A stretch of 8,099 nt of DNA from Bacteroidia bacterium (GTDB taxonomy: Bacteria > Bacteroidota > Bacteroidia > JAESSM01 > NORP286). Of the stretch, positions 1 to 5,311 are shown one piece after another. Both the position numbers and the translations under genes were made by a program. The notes beneath the pieces are model-generated. The model saw only the letters and a program-made list of their open reading frames with translations. It had not been told where the DNA came from and did not search any database. The DNA is taken from positions 1-8,099 of the forward strand of contig JAESSM010000009.1 of the NCBI GenBank assembly GCA_016764115.1, read 5' to 3'. Every line of letters starts with the position of its first letter. The stretch's first letter is position 1.

Positions 1-1
1 C

Positions 2-319
2 CAGAGAATTTTAGAACTAAAGCAAGATGAAGAGTTAGTTTCTTCTTCGTCAGAAATGAAAAATTCAGTAATAATTCCACCATGTTTTATTGGTGATAAT
101 ACAGTAATTGAAAATTCAGTTATCGGCCCTCATGTTTCTATTGAGGCAAACAGTAAAGTAAATAACTCAGTCATCAAGAATTCCATTATTCAGGCAAATA
201 GTACTATTTACAATGGTAACTTCAGTAATTCCATGGTAGGTAATTATGCTGAATATTCCGGGGAAACTAAGGAACTTAGCATTGGTGATTACTGTACCAA
301 TGGACCACTAAAGGAATAA
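2..319 (+). CDS. Sugar-phosphate nucleotidyltransferase, C-terminal beta-helix part (5' truncated)
   Basis: The frame is open from the left edge of the window, so the true start lies upstream. The ATG at 56 is internal, because about 18 coherent codons (QRILELKQDE...) precede it in frame. What remains is the C-terminal left-handed beta-helix: imperfect hexapeptide repeats of the [IV]-G/N-x-x-x-V/I kind (VIIPPCFIG, TVIENSVIGPHVSI, SVIKNSIIQ, NSMVGNYAEYSG). This arrangement is known from glucose-1-phosphate thymidylyltransferase-like and GlmU-like enzymes, which activate a sugar phosphate with an NTP in the cytoplasm. The catalytic N-terminal domain is outside the window, so the substrate cannot be stated. 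The stop lies 19 bp before the flippase-like gene, which suggests one operon with it and rfaE2 and a role in surface-glycan precursor supply. Confidence is good for the fold and low for the exact substrate. Confidence 0.8.
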   Translation, partial: QRILELKQDEELVSSSSEMKNSVIIPPCFIGDNTVIENSVIGPHVSIEANSKVNNSVIKNSIIQANSTIYNGNFSNSMVGNYAEYSGETKELSIGDYCTNGPLKE

Positions 320-338
320 TTAAACTTCCTTTTATTCA

Positions 339-1475
339 ATGAAAAAATTAATTGGCATAATAAAATACTTATTGATATTAAGTATTGGGGTTGGTTTGTT
401 GTATTTAGCATTCAAGGGTCAGAATCTTGAAGAAATGATACACGAACTGAAAAATGCTAAATATGAATGGGTGTTATTATCAGTCATAATCGTCTTTATC
501 GCTCATATAAGCAGGGCTGCTAGATGGAACATATTAATTAAACCCTTAGGATATACTCCAAAGTTATTAAACACTACTGCTGCTGTTTTGGTTGCTTACA
601 TAACAAACTTGGTATTCCCAAGGTTGGGAGAAGTTGCAAGATGTGGTGCCCTAAAAAAAACAGATAAAATACCAATGGACAAGTTAATTGGAACAGTTGT
701 TGTTGAAAGGGGGATCGATTTCATTGCTTTAATGGGCATCCTTTTTCTATCCGTATTACTTCAGGTTGATTTAGTAAGCGCTTTTTTTATGGAAACGGTT
801 ATAAATCCATTTACTAGTAAACTTGTAGATACATCCTCCAATTTGAAACAGATAATGATTATTGGTGGAATTATTTTTGTGCTTCTAGTTGTTACATTGT
901 TCTATCTCAGAAATAAGATCAAAGATCTAGAAGCATATAAAAAATTAATAACCCTTATTGCCGGCTTTATTCAAGGAATAAAAACAATCAAACATATGGA
1001 GAACAAACCTCTATTTGTATTTCACACTTTCTTTATTTGGGGCAGTTATTTCCTCATGACCTGGGTTTGCTTCAATGCGCTTGATGCAACTGGAAACCTT
1101 GGCATACCTGCAGCAATGTTCATTTTCGCAATGGGAGGAGTTGGCATGGCAGCACCGGTTCAAGGTGGGATTGGAACTTTTCATTGGGCTGTTGCGCAAT
1201 CAATGGTTTTGTATGGTATTGCTGAAAGTGATGGGCTTGTTTTTGCGACTTTAATACATGCAGGACACACTATATTTACTTTGATTTTTGGAGGTGCTTC
1301 ACTTATTTATGTCCTGATATTAGAAAAAAAACAAATTTACAAGCTGCATCTGAACCTGCGTGAGTCATTTAGAAAATATCAAATCAAAGGTTCTAAATCA
1401 GGACCAGCTCCAAATCCAGCTGGAAGAATGGAAATCCGAAAAGAAAAAAATCGCATTTACAAACGGCTGTTTTGA
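339..1475 (+). CDS. UPF0104 / lysylphosphatidylglycerol synthase TM-region (flippase-like) membrane protein
   Basis: This is a multi-pass inner-membrane protein of the UPF0104 / AglD / MprF N-domain family. Hydrophobic segments lie near residues 5-25, 44-57, 82-94, 126-150, 172-190, 225-248, 257-275 and 300-327. Family hallmarks visible are NLVFPRLGE (about 90-98), VVERGID (121-127) and P-VQGGIGTFHW (273-283). Members are thought to move or modify lipid-linked compounds; no catalytic MprF synthase domain is present. Its neighbours, a sugar nucleotidyltransferase and rfaE2, point to envelope glycan biogenesis. The 378-aa frame as drawn overlaps rfaE2 by 116 bp and ends in a lysine/arginine-rich tail (about 332-378) that mostly reads rfaE2 sequence out of frame. 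A -1 shift at the A8 run 1324-1331 would give a 341-aa protein ending KKTNLQAASEPA, with TGA at 1361-1363 overlapping the rfaE2 GTG. I think the natural C-terminus is 1363. Confidence 0.85.
   Translation: MKKLIGIIKYLLILSIGVGLLYLAFKGQNLEEMIHELKNAKYEWVLLSVIIVFIAHISRAARWNILIKPLGYTPKLLNTTAAVLVAYITNLVFPRLGEVARCGALKKTDKIPMDKLIGTVVVERGIDFIALMGILFLSVLLQVDLVSAFFMETVINPFTSKLVDTSSNLKQIMIIGGIIFVLLVVTLFYLRNKIKDLEAYKKLITLIAGFIQGIKTIKHMENKPLFVFHTFFIWGSYFLMTWVCFNALDATGNLGIPAAMFIFAMGGVGMAAPVQGGIGTFHWAVAQSMVLYGIAESDGLVFATLIHAGHTIFTLIFGGASLIYVLILEKKQIYKLHLNLRESFRKYQIKGSKSGPAPNPAGRMEIRKEKNRIYKRLF
1324..1331 (+). other. A8 homopolymer: possible slippage site or indel near the end of the flippase-like gene
   Basis: The zero frame reads GAA AAA AAA CAA, so tandem AAA codons sit on an A-AAA-AAA heptamer, a sequence type known to allow -1 ribosomal frameshifting or transcriptional slippage. 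Shifting by -1 here (equivalent to one extra A) continues as ten codons, TNLQAASEPA among them, to TGA at 1361. That stop overlaps the rfaE2 GTG start as GTGA. No obvious stimulatory stem-loop was found just downstream. A true 9-A gene, a one-base deletion or an assembly error would look the same. Confidence 0.5.
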
Positions 1476-1845
1476 TATTATTCACCGAGGGCACATACAC
1501 TATCTTGCCCAAGCAGCAGATTTAGGCGATTACTTAATTGTAGGGTTGAACACTGACGATTCTGTAAGAAAATTAAAAGGCAATAACCGCCCGGTTCAGG
1601 ATGAAAATACGCGCGCTGAAATATTGGCTTCACTTTCATTCATATCTGCAGTTATTCTTTTTGAAGAGAATACACCCATCAATTTGATAGAAACTATTAA
1701 TCCCCACATTTTGATAAAAGGAGGCGATTATCAGGAAAGTGATATTGTAGGTGCTGATTTCGTGAAAGCCAATGGTGGAGAAGTGAAAACTATCCCGTTT
1801 CTTGATGGTCATTCAACCAGCGAGTTAATAGCAAAATTCAATTAA
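1360..1845 (+). CDS. rfaE2: D-glycero-beta-D-manno-heptose 1-phosphate adenylyltransferase (RfaE2)
   Basis: A cytoplasmic nucleotidyltransferase that joins AMP from ATP to heptose 1-phosphate, making ADP-heptose for the LPS inner core. The cytidylyltransferase-type signature is clear: FTNGCFDIIHRGHIHYL (residues 33-49, with the HxGH motif at 42-45), followed by GLNTDDSVRKLKG (62-74), RPVQDENTRAEILASL (77-92), NPHILIKGGDY (114-124) and the C-terminal HSTSELI. At 161 aa it is the stand-alone adenylyltransferase half, not the bifunctional HldE with a kinase domain. The start is GTG: no ATG, GTG or TTG occurs in frame between it and the TNGCFD motif, and the residues it adds (LENIKSKV...LQIQLEEW) fit the usual N-terminal helix. 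It therefore overlaps the upstream membrane-protein frame. Its stop TAA interlocks with the stop of the convergent lipoprotein gene. Confidence 0.93.
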   Translation: MSHLENIKSKVLNQDQLQIQLEEWKSEKKKIAFTNGCFDIIHRGHIHYLAQAADLGDYLIVGLNTDDSVRKLKGNNRPVQDENTRAEILASLSFISAVILFEENTPINLIETINPHILIKGGDYQESDIVGADFVKANGGEVKTIPFLDGHSTSELIAKFN

Positions 1846-2270
1846 TTGGTAATGGTCAATATTGACCCATCATAGCTGGTTTGATATTCCCTTAAAGGTT
1901 TGGTAGCAGGAGAAGTAAGAACACTCCCATCCAGTAATTGAAATTCTGAGCCACAGCAAGTATCAATAGCCGTCAAACCCGAGCTGTCAACATTGCATTT
2001 CGCACAAGAACTAAGTGGTTCATAAGAACAGTTCCTATCATACGCTTTAAATTCATCCGTAGAAACCCTATATACAATAATTCCTTTTGATCCTCCAGAA
2101 ATGTATTCCCACCCGTTTACTGCCGTTAAAGATGGATAATTCACTATGATCAATTGCCTGTCAACCAACACATCAGGAATTTCATCCGTATCATCATCTT
2201 TTTTGCATGAATAAAAAATGGATGATAAAACAGTAACTAATAAAAGACAAAAACTTATTCGGATAAACAT
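1842..2270 (-). CDS. Small lipoprotein with degenerate Rieske-like domain
   Basis: A 142-aa protein with a hydrophobic signal (residues 5-20) and a lipobox ending FYSC at Cys22, followed by KKDDD. This is a lipoprotein start typical of Bacteroidota, where acidic residues after the cysteine favour surface export. The mature part resembles the Rieske fold: an FKAYDRNC-SYEP segment (74-85), TCCGSEFQLLDGSVLTSPATKPL (104-126), and a final beta strand ending SILTITN. A true Rieske centre needs CxH and CxxH. Here the pairs read C81-S-Y and C105-C-G-S, so both histidines are missing, while C89-x-x-C92 is extra. It probably does not hold a classical 2Fe-2S cluster; disulfides or another metal site are possible. 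It lies 21 bp behind pheS and is likely co-transcribed with it, with no evident functional link. Function unknown. Confidence 0.8.
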   Translation of the reverse strand: MFIRISFCLLLVTVLSSIFYSCKKDDDTDEIPDVLVDRQLIIVNYPSLTAVNGWEYISGGSKGIIVYRVSTDEFKAYDRNCSYEPLSSCAKCNVDSSGLTAIDTCCGSEFQLLDGSVLTSPATKPLREYQTSYDGSILTITN

Positions 2271-2291
2271 ATATAAACTGAAATAGGAATT

Positions 2292-3314
2292 CTAAATTAT
2301 AGCTGATTTGAATTGTTTCAAGAATCTAACATCATTTTCGAACAATACCCGGATATCATCGATTTGAAACTTAAGCATCGCGATACGTTCAATACCCATA
2401 CCAAACGCAAATCCTGAGTATTTCTTGCTATCGATCTTGCAGTTTTCCAACACATTTGGATCAACCATGCCACACCCAAGAATTTCCAACCAGCCTGTAT
2501 GCTTACAAACCTTACATCCTTCCCCTTTACAAATGTTGCACGATATATCCATCTCCGCAGAAGGTTCAGTAAATGGGAAAAAAGATGGGCGAAACTTAAT
2601 ATCTGTATTCTCTCCAAAAAATTCCTGTGCAAAGTAGTATAATGTCTGTTTTAAATCTGCAAACGATACATTCTCATCTATATACAGGCCTTCAAATTGA
2701 TGAAAAAAGCAATGTGCCCTTGCAGAAATTGTTTCATTTCTATAACACCTTCCAGGAGAGATGGTACGAATCGGTGGTTTCTCACTTTCCATTACTCTTA
2801 TCTGTACAGAAGATGTATGAGTTCTTAAAAGAACGTCTGGATCTTTTTCAACGTAAAAAGTATCCTGCATATCTCTTGCCGGATGATTTTCTGGAGTATT
2901 TAATGCGGTAAAGTTATGCCAGTCATCTTCAATTTCAGGACCCTCAGATATGGTAAAACCAATCCTACTGAAAATATTTACAATTTCATTATGAACTATG
3001 GATACCGGATGTCGTGCACCTAATTCTAATGGTTCAGCTGGCAATGAAAGATCAACATCAGATGATGTAATTTCAGCTTGTTCAAATTTTACATTGAGTT
3101 CATCTATCTTTTGTTGAGCTTTGTTCTTTAACAAATTAAGTTGCTGGCCTACTTCTTTGCGATTATCGGTTTCAACATTCTTTAATCCTGCAAACAATTC
3201 AGCCATTATACCTTTCTTACCCATGTACCTGATCCTAAAATCCTCAACTTCATTCTTATCTTTAGGATCAAAATCTTCTATTTCTTCTAAAAATTTCTTT
3301 ATTTCGTCAACCAT
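2292..3314 (-). CDS. pheS: Phenylalanine--tRNA ligase alpha subunit
   Basis: The catalytic subunit of the (alpha-beta)2 enzyme that charges tRNA-Phe in the cytoplasm. At 340 aa it has the normal length. An N-terminal coiled-coil tRNA-binding region (about 1-85, with the RYMGKKG element at 29-35) precedes the class II catalytic core: RHPVSIVHNEI (101-111), RDMQDTFY (147-154), HTSSVQ (166-171), motif 2 around GRCYRNE and HCFFHQFEGLYID (188-213), FRPSFFPFTEPSAE (241-254), and motif 3 GFAFGMGIERIAML (301-314). A four-cysteine group, C259-x2-C262-x4-C267-x2-C270 before GWLEILGCGMV, is like that of several bacterial PheS proteins and could bind zinc. No pheT is next to it in the window; separation of the two genes is common in this phylum. 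It starts at ATG 3314 and transcription probably begins in the 75-bp divergent region upstream. Confidence 0.97.
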   Translation of the reverse strand: MVDEIKKFLEEIEDFDPKDKNEVEDFRIRYMGKKGIMAELFAGLKNVETDNRKEVGQQLNLLKNKAQQKIDELNVKFEQAEITSSDVDLSLPAEPLELGARHPVSIVHNEIVNIFSRIGFTISEGPEIEDDWHNFTALNTPENHPARDMQDTFYVEKDPDVLLRTHTSSVQIRVMESEKPPIRTISPGRCYRNETISARAHCFFHQFEGLYIDENVSFADLKQTLYYFAQEFFGENTDIKFRPSFFPFTEPSAEMDISCNICKGEGCKVCKHTGWLEILGCGMVDPNVLENCKIDSKKYSGFAFGMGIERIAMLKFQIDDIRVLFENDVRFLKQFKSAII

Positions 3315-3329
3315 GGCGTAATTTTTGCG

Positions 3330-3354
3330 AATTAGTACCGCAAAAGTACTAATT
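3330..3354. repeat. Inverted repeat with 9-bp arms in the pheS/DUF1573 divergent region
   Basis: The arms AATTAGTAC (3330-3338) and GTACTAATT (3346-3354) are perfectly complementary around the 7-bp spacer CGCAAAA. The spacer itself is complementary to TTTTGCG just upstream (3323-3329), and GCAAAA (3340-3345) also mirrors TTTTGC (3353-3358). Several mutually exclusive dyads are thus nested in under 40 bp, overlapping both proposed -7 boxes. This could be an operator or just promoter symmetry. Confidence 0.7.
3341..3348 (-). promoter_or_regulatory. Probable -7 box of the pheS promoter
   Basis: Read on the minus strand it is TACTTTTG, a match to the Bacteroidota -7 consensus TAnnTTTG. It would start transcription about 20 nt before the pheS ATG. 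The nearest minus-strand TTG for a -33 element is at 3375-3377, a 26-bp spacer, longer than the usual 17-23, so the -33 is doubtful. Confidence 0.45.
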
Positions 3355-3389
3355 TTGCATCATTATTGTTAAATCAAAACACTGAGTAA

Positions 3390-3971
3390 ATGAATGATCA
3401 AATCAAGACAATATCACTCGCATTAATTGCAGTATCGTTACTAGTGCAAACATTTATACAATTAACTTCATCTGATGGAAGTTCAACAAGCTCAATCGGA
3501 CAAAGCGGATTACCATCTTATGATAATGCTTCCACGCTTCCAGATACCCCACCCTTAAACAACAATACTAACACCCAACCGACTAATGCCCAACCTGTAG
3601 AACCAGACCAACCTTTAACTACAATGGTTTTTTCTGAATACGATCATGATTTTGGGTTACTTACAGAAGGTGATAAAGTAACTTACGTATTTGAATTTAA
3701 GAATACAGGGCCTAATCCGCTAATTATAAAAAATGCAAGAGGCTCTTGTGGATGTACCGTACCTGAATGGCCAAGAGAACCTATTGCACCAGGAGAATCT
3801 GGTAATATTACAGTGAATTATGACAGTAAAAACAGAAAAGGTATACAGGATAAGACGGTTTCCATTACGGCAAATACTGATCCTCAAATAATCCAATTAA
3901 AAATACATGCAAAAATTGCACAACAGATCAATTTAGGTGAAAATGTTATTGGTGGAGACGAAGCGAATTAG
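3390..3971 (+). CDS. Membrane-anchored DUF1573 domain protein
   Basis: A 193-aa protein with a single hydrophobic segment near the N-terminus (about residues 7-25), best read as an uncleaved anchor or signal. It is followed by a low-complexity linker rich in Ser, Thr, Asn and Pro (27-76). The rest is a DUF1573 immunoglobulin-like beta domain: DHDFGLLTEGDKVTYVFEFKNTGPNPLIIKNARGSCGCTVPEWP, then PIAPGESGNITVNYDSKNRKGIQDKTVSITANT. The SCGC pair (Cys120, Cys122) is the family hallmark. The family is abundant in Bacteroidota and its biochemical role is not established; the layout suggests a periplasmic or surface-facing domain tethered to a membrane. It has its own promoter and is followed by an intrinsic terminator, so it may be a one-gene unit. 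Domain call is firm, function unknown. Confidence 0.9.
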   Translation: MNDQIKTISLALIAVSLLVQTFIQLTSSDGSSTSSIGQSGLPSYDNASTLPDTPPLNNNTNTQPTNAQPVEPDQPLTTMVFSEYDHDFGLLTEGDKVTYVFEFKNTGPNPLIIKNARGSCGCTVPEWPREPIAPGESGNITVNYDSKNRKGIQDKTVSITANTDPQIIQLKIHAKIAQQINLGENVIGGDEAN

Positions 3972-3994
3972 CATACTCTAACACAAAAATACTT

Positions 3995-4029
3995 AATAGG
4001 GGTTCATTGGTTTGAACTCCTATTTTTTT
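3995..4029 (+). terminator. Intrinsic terminator after the DUF1573 gene
   Basis: The stem pairs AATAGGGGTTCA (3995-4006) with TGAACTCCTATT (4013-4024): 12 pairs, one of them G-U, around the 6-nt loop TTGGTT. A run of T follows directly (4023-4029). It lies 23 bp after the DUF1573 stop and ends only 4 bp before the next start codon at 4034. Confidence 0.85.
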
Positions 4030-4033
4030 ACTC

Positions 4034-5209
4034 ATGCGAAAAATAACTGCTGATTATATTTTCCCAATTTCCTCACCACCTGTTAAGCAAGGAGTAGTGT
4101 TAATAAATAATGATGGTACAATCAAAAGTGTTGTAGAAAGAGATCAATTTGAATTATCTGAATTAGAAGTACATGATGGGTTTATTACTCCAGGATTTGT
4201 TAATGCACATTGTCATTTAGAATTATCCTACCTGAAAAATAAAATCTCTGAAAAAACCGGATTAGTAGATTTCATTACGAAAATTATAGAACTCAGAAAT
4301 GAGTTTGACGAGGAAACAATTCAATTAGCTATTGAAGAGTCAGAAAAGGAAATGATTGCTAACGGTATCGTTGCAGTAGGAGATATTTCAAACACCATCA
4401 ATTCCTTTTCTCAAAAATCAAAGTCCAATATACTGTATCATACATTTATTGAACTGATGGGATTTCACCCTGATGTAGCGGAAGTTGCATTCAACAACGG
4501 ATTGGATATTTATGAATCTATACCTGGATCTAACAAGAGTGTAACTCCGCATGGACCCTACTCCGTTTCTGAGCAACTCTTTCATAAAATTAATATTCAT
4601 GCGAAGAAAAATAATTATCCACTCTCCATTCATATACAAGAAAGTGTTGATGAAAATAAATTGTTCCAATCTAAGGAAGGAGACTTAATTGAATTCTATA
4701 AAAAATTGAACATTGATTTGGACTTCTTTGAATCAACCCAAAGATCGTCTCTGCTTTCCGTTATACCCTATTTAGAAAAGGAATTTAAAATACTATTGGT
4801 ACACAACACATTTACCACACCCACTGAGATAAAGTGGATCGAAGAAAATTATGAAAATGTCTGGTGGTGTTTTTGCCCAAAAGCTAATCTATATATAGAA
4901 GAAACTTTGCCAGAATTTACCTCCTTTATGCAAAACAACTGTAAAATAACGGTAGGTACTGATAGTTTAGCTTCTAATAATTCCTTATCCATATTGGATG
5001 AATTAAAAGTTATCAGTCAAACTGATCCAAAAATTCCATTAAATACCCTCTTAACCTGGGCAACAAAAAATGGAGCTGAGTTTTTGAGGTTTGAAAATAC
5101 GTTAGGAACACTTGAAAAGGGAAAGTCTCCCGGTCTAAATTTAATCAAAGATGTTGATAATCAGGGAATTAAAATGCTCTCGGAAAGTTATATTGAAACA
5201 CTATTATAA
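4034..5209 (+). CDS. Amidohydrolase of the TRZ/ATZ (COG0402) deaminase type
   Basis: A 391-aa metal-dependent hydrolase with a small N-terminal beta domain and a TIM barrel. Visible metal and active-site residues are HxH in VNAHCHLELS (His59, His61), the TPHGPYSVS element (171-179), SIHIQES (His200, Glu203), LLVHNTF (His257) and GTDSLASN (Asp310). The C-terminal LGTLEKGKSPGLNLI is the usual closing strand. Relatives deaminate substrates such as S-adenosylhomocysteine, chlorinated triazines, guanine or, in the futalosine route to menaquinone, aminodeoxyfutalosine. The specific substrate here cannot be read from sequence, and no other menaquinone gene is in the window. The start MRKITADYIFPISS fits the expected first strand, so I keep ATG 4034 although it is only 4 bp behind a terminator hairpin. 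Cytoplasmic; no signal peptide seen. Confidence 0.9.
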   Translation: MRKITADYIFPISSPPVKQGVVLINNDGTIKSVVERDQFELSELEVHDGFITPGFVNAHCHLELSYLKNKISEKTGLVDFITKIIELRNEFDEETIQLAIEESEKEMIANGIVAVGDISNTINSFSQKSKSNILYHTFIELMGFHPDVAEVAFNNGLDIYESIPGSNKSVTPHGPYSVSEQLFHKINIHAKKNNYPLSIHIQESVDENKLFQSKEGDLIEFYKKLNIDLDFFESTQRSSLLSVIPYLEKEFKILLVHNTFTTPTEIKWIEENYENVWWCFCPKANLYIEETLPEFTSFMQNNCKITVGTDSLASNNSLSILDELKVISQTDPKIPLNTLLTWATKNGAEFLRFENTLGTLEKGKSPGLNLIKDVDNQGIKMLSESYIETLL

Positions 5210-5311
5210 ACTTGCCAGAATTTCACCAACTGTTTACATTCAATTAATATTTGTAACTTCCATACTTAATTTCCGTTTATATAACTCATAGAAAACCTGA
5301 AATTGAAATCC
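5210..5311 (+). other. Intergenic gap without a clear regulatory signal
   Basis: The 102 bp between the amidohydrolase and the TlpA-like gene are very AT-rich. I found no strong hairpin with a T run and no exact TAnnTTTG box. The nearest approach is TAATATTTG around 5247-5254, with one base too many between TA and TTTG. Either the promoter is degenerate or the two genes are co-transcribed. Confidence 0.4.

Larger units (their letters stand above)
3325..3357 (+). promoter_or_regulatory. Probable promoter of the DUF1573 gene (TTG, 22 bp, TAATTTTG)
   Basis: TTG at 3325-3327 and TAATTTTG at 3350-3357 match the Bacteroidota pattern TTG / TAnnTTTG with a 22-bp spacer, within the known range. The predicted start falls about 28 nt before the ATG at 3390. 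Its -7 box is separated by one base from the oppositely oriented pheS -7 box. Confidence 0.55.

Noticed and set aside
1011..1199. A 62-codon minus-strand frame inside the flippase-like gene
   Set aside because: Cysteine- and histidine-rich product is the reverse reading of conserved membrane segments; no promoter or family resemblance.
2532..2542. Four-cysteine cluster in PheS as a novel zinc insertion
   Set aside because: Similar cysteine clusters before GWxEILG are familiar in other bacterial PheS proteins, so it is a family feature rather than a novelty.
2318..3321. Several open frames of 66-104 codons overlapping pheS on both strands
   Set aside because: They lie wholly or almost wholly inside pheS, whose motifs are intact, and their translations show no domain-like pattern; they are coding shadows.
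5233..5256. TTACA...TGTAA inverted repeat in the gap before the TlpA-like gene as a terminator or operator
   Set aside because: Only 5-bp arms with a 13-nt AT-rich loop and no T run; expected by chance in such AT-rich sequence.
5303..5311. TTG start for the TlpA-like gene
   Set aside because: An ATG three codons later gives a normal signal peptide; TTG adds only three residues without support.
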